Assembly: GCF_007992175.1 (NCBI RefSeq)
Contig: NZ_BJZT01000040.1
Span: forward strand, 1-64,000
Length of the DNA stretch: 64,000 nucleotides
Direction of reading: 5' to 3'
DNA from: Methylobacterium haplocladii
GTDB lineage: Bacteria; Pseudomonadota; Alphaproteobacteria; Rhizobiales; Beijerinckiaceae
A program made the position numbers and the translations under genes. The notes under the pieces are model-generated. The model had not been told where the DNA came from. It saw only the letters and a program-made list of their open reading frames with translations, and did no database searches. This document shows, in pieces, positions 26,391-35,229 of this stretch; the stretch's first letter is position 1, and each line of letters starts with the position of its first letter.

Positions 26391-28268
26391 ATGAGCAGAC
26401 TCTTAAGTTCGGTTTCTCTGTTGGCGGTGGTGGCGTTCGCGCCCATCGCCGCGTCGAGCATCGCGGCTGCGGCCGACGACAAGCTCGTCACGCTGTCGAA
26501 GAGTGACGAAAACTGGGTGATGCCCGGCAAGAACTACGACTCGAACAACTATAGCGAGTTGAAGCAGGTCAACAAAAGCAACGTGAAGCAGCTCCGCCCG
26601 GCATGGACCTTCTCCACCGGCCTGCTGAACGGCCACGAGGGTGCACCGCTCGTCGTCGACGGGAAGATGTACATCCACACCTCGTTCCCGAACTACACGT
26701 TCGCCCTCGGTCTCGACGATCCGGGCAAGATCCTCTGGCAGGACAAGCCGAAGCAGAACCCGGCCGCCCGCGCCGTGGCCTGCTGCGACCTCGTCAATCG
26801 CGGCCTCGCCTACTGGCCGGGCGACGGCAAGGTGCCGGGCCTGATCCTCAAGACCCAGCTCGACGGCCACGTCGCCGCACTCAACGCCGAAACTGGCGAG
26901 ACGGTCTGGAAGATCGAGAACTCGGACATCAAGGTCGGCTCGACCCTGACGATCGCCCCCTACGTCGTGAAGGACAAGGTGATCATCGGCTCCTCGGGCG
27001 CCGAGCTCGGCGTGCGCGGCTACCTCACCGCCTACGACGTGAAGACCGGCGCTCAGGTCTGGCGCGCCTACGCGACGGGTCCGGACAAGGACCTGCTGCT
27101 GGCCTCCGACTTCAACATCAAGAACCCCCATTACGGCCAGAAGGACCTCGGCACGGCGACGTGGGAGGGCGATGCCTGGAAGATCGGCGGCGGCACCAAC
27201 TGGGGCTGGTACGCCTACGATCCCGGCACCAACCTGATCTACTTCGGCACCGGCAACCCGGCGCCGTGGAACGAGACCATGCGTCCCGGCGACAACAAGT
27301 GGACGATGACCATCTTCGGTCGCGACGCCGATACGGGTGAAGCCAAGTTCGGCTACCAGAAGACCCCGCACGACGAGTGGGACTACGCCGGCGTCAACGT
27401 GATGATGCTGTCCGAGCAGAAGGACAAGGACGGGAAGATGAGGAAGCTCCTCACCCACCCGGACCGCAACGGCATCGTCTACACCCTCGACCGGACCGAC
27501 GGCTCGCTGGTCTCGGCGAACAAGATCGACGACACCGTCAACGTGTTCAAGTCCGTCGACCTGAAGACGGGCACCCCGGTCCGCGATCCCGAATACGGCA
27601 CCCGCATGGACCACTTGGCCAAGGACATCTGTCCCTCGGCGATGGGCTATCACAACCAGGGTCACGACTCCTACGACCCGAAGCGTGAAGCCTTCTTCAT
27701 GGGCATCAACCACATCTGCATGGACTGGGAGCCCTTCATGCTTCCGTACCGCGCAGGTCAGTTCTTCGTCGGTGCGACGCTGAACATGTATCCCGGCCCG
27801 AAAGGTGACCGCCAGAACTACGAAGGACTCGGCCAGATCAAAAGCTACAACGCGATCACGGGCAAGTTCAACTGGGAGAAGATGGAGCGGTTCGCCGTGT
27901 GGGGCGGAACGACAGCGACCGCCGGCGATCTCGTCCTGTACGGAACGCTGGACGGCTACATCAAGGCCCGCGACTCCGACAACGGCGACCTTCTCTGGAA
28001 GTTCAAGCTGCCGTCGGGCGCCATCGGCTACCCGATGACCTACACCCACAAGGGCACGCAGTACGTCGCCATCAACTACGGCGTCGGCGGCTGGCCGGGT
28101 GTCGGCCTGGTGTTCGACCTTCAGGATCCGACCGCCGGTCTCGGCGCAGTCGGCGCCTTCAAGAAGCTCGCCAACTACACCCAGATGGGCGGCGGCGTGG
28201 TCGTGTTCTCGCTGGACGGCAAGGGTCCCTACGACGACCCGAACGTCGGTGAGTTCGTCTCCAAGTAA
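26391..28268 (+). CDS. mxaF: Methanol dehydrogenase large (alpha) subunit, PQQ- and calcium-dependent
   Basis: Catalytic subunit of periplasmic methanol dehydrogenase, which oxidises methanol to formaldehyde with PQQ and Ca2+. The 625-residue precursor has a signal peptide of 28 residues (to AAAA). The vicinal disulfide CC is at 131-132 (mature 103-104), the tryptophan-docking propeller motifs recur, and the catalytic Asp is in DEWDYAGVN at residue 331 (mature 303). The residue two after this Asp is Ala, not Asp, which marks calcium-type MxaF rather than lanthanide-type XoxF. ATG 26391 follows TAGGAGACGCAGG. First gene of the mxa cluster; pairs with MxaI and passes electrons to MxaG. Probably strongly induced by methanol via the promoter at 26185. 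Confidence 0.98.
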   Translation: MSRLLSSVSLLAVVAFAPIAASSIAAAADDKLVTLSKSDENWVMPGKNYDSNNYSELKQVNKSNVKQLRPAWTFSTGLLNGHEGAPLVVDGKMYIHTSFPNYTFALGLDDPGKILWQDKPKQNPAARAVACCDLVNRGLAYWPGDGKVPGLILKTQLDGHVAALNAETGETVWKIENSDIKVGSTLTIAPYVVKDKVIIGSSGAELGVRGYLTAYDVKTGAQVWRAYATGPDKDLLLASDFNIKNPHYGQKDLGTATWEGDAWKIGGGTNWGWYAYDPGTNLIYFGTGNPAPWNETMRPGDNKWTMTIFGRDADTGEAKFGYQKTPHDEWDYAGVNVMMLSEQKDKDGKMRKLLTHPDRNGIVYTLDRTDGSLVSANKIDDTVNVFKSVDLKTGTPVRDPEYGTRMDHLAKDICPSAMGYHNQGHDSYDPKREAFFMGINHICMDWEPFMLPYRAGQFFVGATLNMYPGPKGDRQNYEGLGQIKSYNAITGKFNWEKMERFAVWGGTTATAGDLVLYGTLDGYIKARDSDNGDLLWKFKLPSGAIGYPMTYTHKGTQYVAINYGVGGWPGVGLVFDLQDPTAGLGAVGAFKKLANYTQMGGGVVVFSLDGKGPYDDPNVGEFVSK

Positions 28269-28284
28269 GCCGGCCTGAGACGAT

Positions 28285-28322
28285 GGGGCTCCGCGGGTTC
28301 ATCGAGACCCTGCGGAGCCTCC
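28285..28322 (+). terminator. Hairpin after mxaF
   Basis: GGCTCCGC and GCGGAGCC pair with a short GGG/CCC extension around a 10-base loop (28287-28319). No T-run follows at once. It may partly stop transcription or protect the mxaF 3' end, giving more MxaF than the downstream products. Confidence 0.6.
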
Positions 28323-28421
28323 CACGCGGAACGGCATCAACGACGGTTTTTTAGGGGAACGCCACCCCCGGCCGCACGCCCCAACCGCACAGACGATCAA
28401 CGAGGAAACGGGTTCAAGACC

Positions 28422-29345
28422 ATGCGGTTCGTCACCGGACGACATCTCGCGGCGATTTCCGCTGCTGCCCTTCTCGCCCTCGCATCTGGTCCCGCCTCTC
28501 GCGCGTCCGGAGAATCCGAGGCGCAGGTTCCGCCCTCCGAGAGCACGGCGGCCCCGGCCAAGGCCGCGGATTCCGCGCCGGCCGATCTCTCGATCCTGCG
28601 CATCTGCGCCTCCGAGAAGCAGCCGCCTCTCTCGATGAAGGACGGTTCGGGCCTCGAGAACAGGATCGCAGCCGCCGTCGCGGAGGCCATGGGCCGCAAG
28701 CCGCAATTCGTCTGGAACTCCAAGGCCGCCATCTACCTCGTGCGCGACGGCCTGGAGAAGAAGCTCTGCGACGTCGTCGTCGGCCTCGATAGCGACGATC
28801 CGCGCGTGCTGACCACGAAGCCCTACTATCGCAGCGGCTACGTCTTCATCACCCGCGCCGACAAGGACCTCGACATCAAATCCTGGGCCGATCCGCGACT
28901 TAAAACCGTCGATCACATGGTCGTCGGCTTCGGCACGCCGAGCGAGGCGATGCTCAAGGACATCGGCCGCTACGAGGAGGACATGGCCTACCTCTACTCG
29001 CTCGTGAATTTTCGCGCGGCACGCAATCAATATACCCAAATCGACTCGGGCCGGATGATCACTGAGGTCGCAACCAACAAGGCCGACGTCGCCGTCGCCT
29101 TCGCGCCGGATGTCGGCCGCTACGTCAAGGAATCGTCCACGCCCCTGCGCATGACGCTGGTGCCGGACGACACCGTCCGCAGCGACGGCCAGAAGATGCC
29201 GCAGAGCTTCGACCAGTCGATGGGCGTGCGGAAGGGTGACGAGGCCCTGCGCGATGCGCTCGATGCCGGCATCGCAAAGGCCAAGCCGCGGATCGAGGCG
29301 ATCCTCAAGGAGGAAGGCGTGCCGACCACGCCGGCCTCGAACTGA
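28422..29345 (+). CDS. mxaJ: Methanol oxidation periplasmic protein MxaJ
   Basis: A 307-residue exported protein with a signal peptide (about 1-29) and a periplasmic solute-binding-protein type 2 fold (LRICASEKQPPLSMKDGSGLENRIAAAV, then KLCDVVVGLDSDDPRVL and YYRSGYVFITR). MxaJ is required for active methanol dehydrogenase and is thought to bind MxaF during maturation rather than to bind a sugar or amino acid. It is placed 153 bases after mxaF, behind the hairpin, and 93 bases before mxaG, all in the same direction. The Ala/Pro/Ser-rich linker after the signal peptide (about 30-55) is variable in this family. Confidence 0.95.
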   Translation: MRFVTGRHLAAISAAALLALASGPASRASGESEAQVPPSESTAAPAKAADSAPADLSILRICASEKQPPLSMKDGSGLENRIAAAVAEAMGRKPQFVWNSKAAIYLVRDGLEKKLCDVVVGLDSDDPRVLTTKPYYRSGYVFITRADKDLDIKSWADPRLKTVDHMVVGFGTPSEAMLKDIGRYEEDMAYLYSLVNFRAARNQYTQIDSGRMITEVATNKADVAVAFAPDVGRYVKESSTPLRMTLVPDDTVRSDGQKMPQSFDQSMGVRKGDEALRDALDAGIAKAKPRIEAILKEEGVPTTPASN

Positions 29346-29438
29346 GCAGTCATCCCGGCGCGGCAGCTATCCTCGAAACGTTCCGATCCCGAGCGACGGA
29401 ACGACTGCGCCTCGACGCAATCGAAACACGGAAAGACG

Positions 29439-30038
29439 ATGAACAAGTCAGTGAAGCCCGTTGTCTCCAAACTCCTCGGATCGGTTCTATTGGCGGCCTG
29501 CGGAACCGGCGCGATGGCACAGCCCCAGGCTGGCCCATCGACGACTGGCGTCGAGTTTCGAAACACGATCACCGGCGAGATCATGAACCTCGACGAGGGC
29601 AAGCCGGGCGGCCGCGATACCGAGGCGGTCAAGGTCTTCAAGCAGACCGGAGAGAACAAGTATCTTAGCGACAAGTCCTGCCTGCGGAACGGCGAGAACC
29701 TTTACTTGACGTCCTGCTCGGGCTGCCATGGGCATCTCGCCGAAGGCAAGGTCGGGCCGGGTCTCAACGACAACTACTGGACCTACCCCGCGAACACCAC
29801 CGATGTCGGCCTGTTCTCGACGATCTGGGGTGGCGCCAACGGCATGATGGGTCCGCACAACGAGGACCTCAATCCCGACGAGGCGCTCCAGGTCATCACT
29901 TGGATCCGGCATCTCTACACGGGGCCGAAGCAGGACGCCGTCTGGCTCAACGACGAGCAGAAGAAAGCTTACAAGCCCTACAAGGAGGGCGAACACTTTT
30001 CGAAGGACGAGAAAGGCCAGTGCAAGCCGCTGGAATGA
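29439..30038 (+). CDS. mxaG: Cytochrome cL, electron acceptor of methanol dehydrogenase
   Basis: Periplasmic c-type cytochrome that takes electrons from the PQQ of MxaF. The 199-residue precursor has a signal peptide ending AMAQ, one haem site CSGCHGH and the axial/edge region IWGGANGMMGPHNEDL. The long acidic and charged C-terminal tail (DEQKKAYKPYKEGEHFS) is typical of cytochrome cL and absent from ordinary class I cytochromes c. ATG 29439 has GGAAAG ahead of it. It lies between mxaJ and mxaI as in known mxa clusters. Confidence 0.97.
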   Translation: MNKSVKPVVSKLLGSVLLAACGTGAMAQPQAGPSTTGVEFRNTITGEIMNLDEGKPGGRDTEAVKVFKQTGENKYLSDKSCLRNGENLYLTSCSGCHGHLAEGKVGPGLNDNYWTYPANTTDVGLFSTIWGGANGMMGPHNEDLNPDEALQVITWIRHLYTGPKQDAVWLNDEQKKAYKPYKEGEHFSKDEKGQCKPLE

Positions 30039-30125
30039 TCGTTCTCGACGAGGCCGTCGGGCAGATCAGGCGCGACGAATAAGCGGTCTTCGAACCGCAA
30101 CCAGGGAAGAGACGGAGGAATGATC

Positions 30126-30419
30126 ATGCGGACATTCGTTTACGCTGCAGCGCTCGTGGTCGGTTCGGCGCTGGCCCTGCCGGCGGTCGCCTATGACGGC
30201 CAGAAGTGCAAGGCGGCCGGCAATTGCTGGGAGCCGAAGCCCGGCTTCCCCGACAAGGTCGCTGGCTCGAAGTACGACCCCAAGCACGACCCGAAGGAGG
30301 TCAGCAAGCAGGCCGAATCCATCAAGCAGATGGAAGAGCGCAACCGCCAGCGCATCGAGAATGCCAAGAAGACCGGCAAGTTCGAATACGACATCGCCAA
30401 GTTCTCGCAGGCGAACTGA
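30126..30419 (+). CDS. mxaI: Methanol dehydrogenase small (beta) subunit
   Basis: Small subunit of the alpha2beta2 methanol dehydrogenase; it wraps along MxaF and is needed for the normal complex, though its exact role is unclear. The 97-residue precursor has a signal peptide ending in AVA, then mature YDGQKCKAAGNCWEPKPGFP with the family disulfide Cys pair, and a long Lys/Glu-rich helix. I chose ATG 30126 over ATG 30120 because GGAGG lies 7 bases before the former and only one base before the latter. A palindromic repeat follows it, separating it from mxaR by 248 bases. Confidence 0.97.
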   Translation: MRTFVYAAALVVGSALALPAVAYDGQKCKAAGNCWEPKPGFPDKVAGSKYDPKHDPKEVSKQAESIKQMEERNRQRIENAKKTGKFEYDIAKFSQAN

Positions 30420-30473
30420 GAGCGCGGAGAGCCGAACGAGTCTTTGGTTTCCCCGGCGCCAGAACGTGGCGCC

Positions 30474-30586
30474 TTCCCTCCCTCTTGTGGGGAGGGATCG
30501 AGGGTGGGGGTGGTTCCGCTTGCCTCGGTCGGAGGCAGGCGGAACCACCCCCACCTCCAACTCCTCCCCACAAGGGGGAGGAGAGT
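30474..30586. repeat. Palindromic repeat, family B copy 1 (mxaI-mxaR gap)
   Basis: A roughly 113-base inverted repeat with outer arms CCCTCTTGTGGGGAGG / CCTCCCCACAAGGGGGAGG and inner arms GGTTCCGC / GCGGAACC around a TCGGTCGGAGG core. It can fold into a strong hairpin. A second copy is at 36811-36917 in the same operon. Confidence 0.8.
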
Positions 30587-30667
30587 GCCCGAGCGCGTCG
30601 ATCAATGAGGCGCGGTCCGGCGCGAGAGCCTTGATCAGAGGCCAAGAAGATCCAAGGCAACGACACG

Positions 30668-31699
30668 ATGAACACCATTCGCCACGGCGACGCGATGCTC
30701 ACCGATTGGCGCGACACCGCCGCCCGGTTCCAGCGCGAGGTCGGCAAGGCCGTCGTCGGCCAGGAGCGGGCCGTCCGCCTCGTCACCATCGCGATCTTTT
30801 CCCGCGGACACGTGCTGCTCGAAGGCGATGTCGGCGTCGGCAAGACCACCCTGCTGCGGGCCGTCGCACGCGCCCTCGGGGGCGCCTACGAGCGCGTCGA
30901 GGGCACCGTCGACATGATGCCCTCCGACCTGATCTATCACACCTACCTCGCCGATGACGGCCGTCCGCGCGTCGAGCCCGGCCCGGTCCTGCGCAAGGCA
31001 GAAGACCTGTCGGTCTTCTTCTTCAACGAGATCAACCGCGCCCGGCCGCAGGTCCACGCGCTGCTGCTGCGCCTGATGGCCGAGCGCAGCCTCACGGCCT
31101 TCAACCGCGAGTACCGTTTCCCCGACCTTCAGGTCTTCGCCGACCGCAACCGCGTCGAGCGGGAAGAAACCTTCGAGCTGCCCGCCGCCGCCCGCGACCG
31201 CTTCCTGATGGAAATCGGGATGGAGGCGCCGCGCGATGCCCAGGCCCGCCGCGACCTCGTCTTCGATCCGCGCTTCCACGACACCGACGCCCTGGTCTCA
31301 GGCCTCAAGCCCGGCATCATCGACCATGCCGCCGTGTCCGGAATCGCCAACGCGATCCAGCATTCGATCAAGGCATCCCCCGAGATCGAGGCCTATGTCG
31401 TCGCGCTCTGGGAGGCGCTGGTGCGGCCGGCCGAGGCGGGCATCCGCCTGCCCGGGATCGACATGGCGGCGCTGATCAAGGGCGGCGCCTCGCCCCGGGG
31501 CTTGGCTTTCCTCGTTCGCGCCGCGCGCGTCCGGGCTTGGCTGGAAGGCCGCGAGTTCCTCGTGCCGGAGGACATCCGCGACGTCTTTCCCGAGGTGATG
31601 GCCCACCGCGTCTTCCTCGAGCCAGTCTACGAGATGCGGCGCGAGACCATCGTGCCGGGGCTGATCCGCGCTGTGTTCGAGACGGTGCCGGCCCCGTGA
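30668..31699 (+). CDS. mxaR: MoxR-type AAA+ ATPase MxaR
   Basis: AAA+ ATPase of the MoxR family, thought to act as a chaperone with VWA/DUF58 partners in assembling active methanol dehydrogenase. The 343-residue protein has Walker A GDVGVGKTT, Walker B VFFFNEINR, sensor-type AAARDRFLM and the conserved IIKG-like GGASPRGLAFL helix with DIRDVFPEVMAHR. Cytosolic. Its stop overlaps the mxaS start by 4 bases, so translation is probably coupled. ATG 30668 follows an AAGGCAACGACACG stretch; the upstream gap contains repeat family B. Confidence 0.96.
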   Translation: MNTIRHGDAMLTDWRDTAARFQREVGKAVVGQERAVRLVTIAIFSRGHVLLEGDVGVGKTTLLRAVARALGGAYERVEGTVDMMPSDLIYHTYLADDGRPRVEPGPVLRKAEDLSVFFFNEINRARPQVHALLLRLMAERSLTAFNREYRFPDLQVFADRNRVEREETFELPAAARDRFLMEIGMEAPRDAQARRDLVFDPRFHDTDALVSGLKPGIIDHAAVSGIANAIQHSIKASPEIEAYVVALWEALVRPAEAGIRLPGIDMAALIKGGASPRGLAFLVRAARVRAWLEGREFLVPEDIRDVFPEVMAHRVFLEPVYEMRRETIVPGLIRAVFETVPAP

Positions 31700-32544
31700 G
31701 CGGCACCGGAGAAGTCGTCTATCTTCCGCGCTGGCGGCCGGGCGGCAGCCGCGTCGGCGCCCATCGCGGACGCGATGCCGGGGGGCTCGGCACGTTTCGC
31801 GATCAGGTGCCGTTCCTGCGCCTGCCGGATGCACGCCGCATCGACATCCGCGCGACGCTGCGCGATCCGTTCGAGGGCACCTATGTCCGCCGCTTCGAGA
31901 CGCGGACCGCGATCGAGGTCTGGGCGCTCGTCGACCTCTCCGCCTCCATGCGCTTCCGTGGCGAGGCCGACCGGATGGCGCTGGTCGCCGACCTCTGCAC
32001 AGGCCTCGCCGCCTCGGCGACGCGCATCGGCGATTCCTTCGGGCTGATCGGCTGCGACGACGCCGTTCGCGAGGATCTTTTTTTGCCGGCCACCCGGCGG
32101 CAGGGCATTGCCGTCGAGCGCGTCCACCGCCTCGCGACGATCCGCTGCGAAGGCACCGGCGCGCGCGGTCTGACCGACGCCCCGCGCCGGCTCGCGGGCC
32201 GCCCAAAGCTCGTCTTCGTGGTCTCGGATTTCCGCTGGCCCGAAACGCTCATCGATCAGGTATTCTCGGGTCTCGCCCTGCACGACGTCGTGCCGGTGCT
32301 GCTCGCCGACGCGGCGGAGGACGAGGCGCTGCCCGCCTTCGGCCTGATGGAGTTCGACGACCTCGAAGGCGGCGGACGCCGGACCGTGTTCATGCGCCCG
32401 AGCCTGCGCCGGCGCTGGCACGCCCGCGAGCGGGAACGGCTCGACACGCTCCGCAGCATCGCCTCGACCTATGGCCGCCCGCCCTTCCGGCTCGAAGCCC
32501 GCTTCGATGCCGAGGCGCTGAGCCGCCACCTGATGACGACCTGA
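31696..32544 (+). CDS. mxaS: DUF58 protein MxaS
   Basis: A 282-residue DUF58 protein, the usual partner of MoxR ATPases, required for methanol dehydrogenase activity in known methylotrophs. The N-terminal conserved element ends with PFEGTYVRRFETRTAIEVW and the VWA-like core carries LVDLSASMRF (DxSxS metal site) with LVFVVSDFRWPE. No membrane segment is visible. The GTG start at 31696 overlaps the mxaR stop (GTGA). mxaA follows after 7 bases. Confidence 0.93.
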   Translation: MSGTGEVVYLPRWRPGGSRVGAHRGRDAGGLGTFRDQVPFLRLPDARRIDIRATLRDPFEGTYVRRFETRTAIEVWALVDLSASMRFRGEADRMALVADLCTGLAASATRIGDSFGLIGCDDAVREDLFLPATRRQGIAVERVHRLATIRCEGTGARGLTDAPRRLAGRPKLVFVVSDFRWPETLIDQVFSGLALHDVVPVLLADAAEDEALPAFGLMEFDDLEGGGRRTVFMRPSLRRRWHARERERLDTLRSIASTYGRPPFRLEARFDAEALSRHLMTT

Positions 32545-32551
32545 GGCGATC

Positions 32552-33481
32552 ATGCGCCGCCTCGCCCTCCTTCTCCTCGCCCTGATAGCGCTGCCCGGCT
32601 CCTTGCAGGCGCAGGTGCGCTCGGTCGAGGTGCGCACGCTGCGGCCCTTCGGCTACTTCGTCGGCGACCTCGTGCGGGTTCAGGTCGACATCATGGTCGA
32701 CGACGGCTTCACGGTGCAGGCCGCCTCGTTGCCGCAGCCCGGCCCGATCACATATTGGCTCGACCTGCGCGACATCGCCGTCGAGGAGACCGCCGAGGAC
32801 GATGCGCGGCGCATCCGCCTGCACCTCACCTACCAATCGTTCTATGCGGCCCTCGACGCCCGCACCCTGGAGATTCCCGGCTTCGCGCTCACCGTCGCGA
32901 GCGACCGCAAGGACGGCGTCACCTCTGCGAAGGCGCAGGTGCCGGCCTGGTCGATCAACGTCTCGCCCCTGCGCGAAATCCAGCCGCCCCCGCGCGAGGA
33001 CCCCACGGAATACATGCGCCCGGACGGACGCACCGCGCCGCTCGAGGTGGCGCCGTCATTGCGCTGGGCAGGTGTTTTTGCGGGGCTCGCCCTGCTGGCT
33101 CTGGCGGTTCTGGCCCGCGACCGCGCCTGGGGGCCGTTCGGCAGGCGCCGGGGCCGTGCCTTCGCCGGCGTGCAGCGCAATCTCCGCACCCTCGTGCGCC
33201 GGCCCGATCACGAGGCCGCCTATCGCGAGGCCTTGATCGCGCTCCATCGCGGGCTCGACGAGACCGACGGTCGCCGCGTGCTCGCCGACGACCTGCCGGC
33301 CTTCCTCGACCGGCACCCGGCCTATCGCCAGCAGGAGAGCGGGCTCGCCCGCTTCTTCACCGCCTCCCGCCTCGCCTTCTTCGGCGGCGAGACCTCGGCC
33401 GCGCGCAGCCAGTGGTCACTCGGTGACGCTGAAGCCATCGCGAAAGAGCTCGCTGCGGCCGAGCGGATGGCGGGGGGCTGA
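32552..33481 (+). CDS. mxaA: Methanol oxidation protein MxaA
   Basis: A 309-residue membrane protein. A signal peptide (1-20, ending LQA) is followed by a periplasmic domain (FGYFVGDLVRVQVDIMV, TYWLDLRDIAV), a transmembrane helix at about 172-190 (WAGVFAGLALLALAVLA) and an Arg-rich cytosolic tail. mxaA mutants in M. extorquens fail to insert calcium into methanol dehydrogenase, and MxaA works with MxaK and MxaL. It sits 7 bases after mxaS and 3 bases before mxaC. Confidence 0.93.
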   Translation: MRRLALLLLALIALPGSLQAQVRSVEVRTLRPFGYFVGDLVRVQVDIMVDDGFTVQAASLPQPGPITYWLDLRDIAVEETAEDDARRIRLHLTYQSFYAALDARTLEIPGFALTVASDRKDGVTSAKAQVPAWSINVSPLREIQPPPREDPTEYMRPDGRTAPLEVAPSLRWAGVFAGLALLALAVLARDRAWGPFGRRRGRAFAGVQRNLRTLVRRPDHEAAYREALIALHRGLDETDGRRVLADDLPAFLDRHPAYRQQESGLARFFTASRLAFFGGETSAARSQWSLGDAEAIAKELAAAERMAGG

Positions 33482-33484
33482 ACG

Positions 33485-34540
33485 ATGAGCGTCTTCGCCC
33501 GCTTCGGCACCACGCTGCCCCTGGTGCTGTGGCTTCTGCCGCTCGCGCTCCTGCCGCTCGTCGCATCGACCCAGCGCCGCACGGCCGTCTCGGCCATCGC
33601 CGCCGCGCCGGCCGATGCCCTCTCGCGGGTGATCGGCTGGGGGCTGACGCTCGCCGGCATCGTCGCGATCGGCGGACTCGTCCTGGCGCTCGCCGGCCCC
33701 TACCGCTCCGGCGAGACCGTCACCCGCACCGGCATCGGCGCGCAGGTCTCGATGCTGATCGACCGCTCGGGCTCGATGAACGAGACCTTCGCCGGCAGGC
33801 AGCCCTCCGGCGCCGAGGAATCGAAGGCGGCGGCCTCGCGTCGCCTCCTCGCCGATTTCGTCGGCAGCCGTGCGCACGACCAGTTTGCGGTGACCGCCTT
33901 CTCGACGGCCCCAATGCTCGTGGTGCCGATGACCGACCGGCACGACGCCGTCCGCGCCGCCATCGCGGCCATCGACCGGCCCGGTCTCGACTACACCAAC
34001 GTCGCGCGTGGATTGGCCATGTCGCTGTCGCAGTTCGGAGCGGAGGCAGCCTCGATTTCTCGGGCGGTCCTGCTGGTCTCGGACGGCGCCGCCGTGATCG
34101 ACCCGAAGGTCCAGGGCACACTGCGCGCCGAGTTCGCGAAGATCAGGCCCAACCTCTACTGGCTCTTTCTGCGCACCAAGGGCTCGCCCTCGATCCGCGA
34201 CAAGCCCGCCGGCGAGGACACGCCCCAGGCCGCCCCCGAGCGCCATCTCGACCTGTTCTTCAAGAGCCTCGGCACGCCCTACCGCGCCTTCGAGGCCGAG
34301 GGGCCGGAGGCCGTCGGCGAGGCGATCCGCCAGATCGAGAGCCTGGAACGCGACCCGATCCCCTACACCGAGCAGTGCCCGCGCCGGGACCTGACTCCCT
34401 TCGCCTGCGCGCTCGCGGCTGTCGGGTTGCTGGTGCTGCTCGCGGGCAAGCTTTTGGAGGTCGATCTGGGACGAGCTTCGCGCCCGGCCCGCCGCCATTC
34501 GGACGACGCGCGGCCGGCCTCCGAGAGGCTTGCGGCATGA
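33485..34540 (+). CDS. mxaC: VWA-domain membrane protein MxaC
   Basis: A 351-residue protein with two hydrophobic helices near the N-terminus (about 11-28 and 52-73) and one at the C-terminus, around a von Willebrand factor A domain with the MIDAS motif LIDRSGSMNETF. VWA proteins of this type pair with MoxR ATPases (here MxaR). Its exact job in methanol dehydrogenase assembly is not established. The stop overlaps the mxaK start by 4 bases (ATGA). Confidence 0.93.
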   Translation: MSVFARFGTTLPLVLWLLPLALLPLVASTQRRTAVSAIAAAPADALSRVIGWGLTLAGIVAIGGLVLALAGPYRSGETVTRTGIGAQVSMLIDRSGSMNETFAGRQPSGAEESKAAASRRLLADFVGSRAHDQFAVTAFSTAPMLVVPMTDRHDAVRAAIAAIDRPGLDYTNVARGLAMSLSQFGAEAASISRAVLLVSDGAAVIDPKVQGTLRAEFAKIRPNLYWLFLRTKGSPSIRDKPAGEDTPQAAPERHLDLFFKSLGTPYRAFEAEGPEAVGEAIRQIESLERDPIPYTEQCPRRDLTPFACALAAVGLLVLLAGKLLEVDLGRASRPARRHSDDARPASERLAA

Positions 34541-35229
34541 TCCGGCCTCCCGAGGAGCCGCATGGGGTACGCGCCGCGTCGATCTGCTTGTCCGGAGATC
34601 GCATGACACCTCTCGCGACCGGCATTCCCCGCACCGCGCGATTGGCTTCCAGGCGCCAGAGTTTGACCGGCGCCCTGCGTTGCGCCCGGCCTGCGCTCCT
34701 CCTCGCCCTGCCGATCCTGCTCGCGGTTGCCGCTCTCTCGTTCGCCGGCCTGGCCTGGCGGACGTGGCAGGCGAACCGGACCATCGCCGAGCTCGCGCAG
34801 AACCGGGACGTCGCCGTCGGCACCGAGGCGCCCTCCACCGTGCTGCTCGCCCGCATCCAGGTCCTGTCGCGCCGCGACCGCCTGGAGGAGGCCGAGGGCC
34901 TCGTCGAGGCGCTCGACCGGCGCGGGCAGCCGGATCTCGCCGCGCGGGCGCGCTACGCGATGGCGAATGCCCGGCTGCGGCAGGCCTTCGGACACCTCTC
35001 GCGCAACGACATCGACCCCGCCGGGCCGCTGGTGATCCTGGCGCGGCAGGACTACCGCCGCGCCCTTCAAGCCAAACCTGATTTCTGGGATGCGAAGTTC
35101 AACCTCGACGTCGCCTCGCGCCTGATCCGCGACTTCCCGGATTTCGACCGCAAGCACGGCGACGACCTGAAGGCGGAGCCCAAAAAGATCTGGACGGACA
35201 TTCCCGGCCAGCCGCGGGGGGCGCCGTGA
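34537..35229 (+). CDS. mxaK: Calcium-insertion accessory protein MxaK
   Basis: A 230-residue protein with a transmembrane helix at about 52-72 (LLLALPILLAVAALSFAGLAW) and a mostly helical, TPR-like region after it (RLEEAEGLVEALDRRGQPD, RRALQAKPDFWDAKFNLDV). MxaK with MxaA and MxaL is needed for calcium insertion into MxaF. ATG 34537 overlaps the mxaC stop. A second in-frame ATG at residue 23 (34603) could be the true start and would shorten the cytosolic N-terminus. Its stop overlaps mxaL by 4 bases. Confidence 0.9.
   Translation: MIRPPEEPHGVRAASICLSGDRMTPLATGIPRTARLASRRQSLTGALRCARPALLLALPILLAVAALSFAGLAWRTWQANRTIAELAQNRDVAVGTEAPSTVLLARIQVLSRRDRLEEAEGLVEALDRRGQPDLAARARYAMANARLRQAFGHLSRNDIDPAGPLVILARQDYRRALQAKPDFWDAKFNLDVASRLIRDFPDFDRKHGDDLKAEPKKIWTDIPGQPRGAP

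Noticed and set aside
26403..28049. Long minus-strand frame opposite mxaF
   Set aside because: Shadow of mxaF; the plus-strand protein is unmistakable.
26391..28268. Possibility that the alcohol dehydrogenase is lanthanide-type XoxF
   Set aside because: The residue two after the catalytic Asp is Ala rather than Asp, and the gene is followed by mxaJGI, so it is MxaF.
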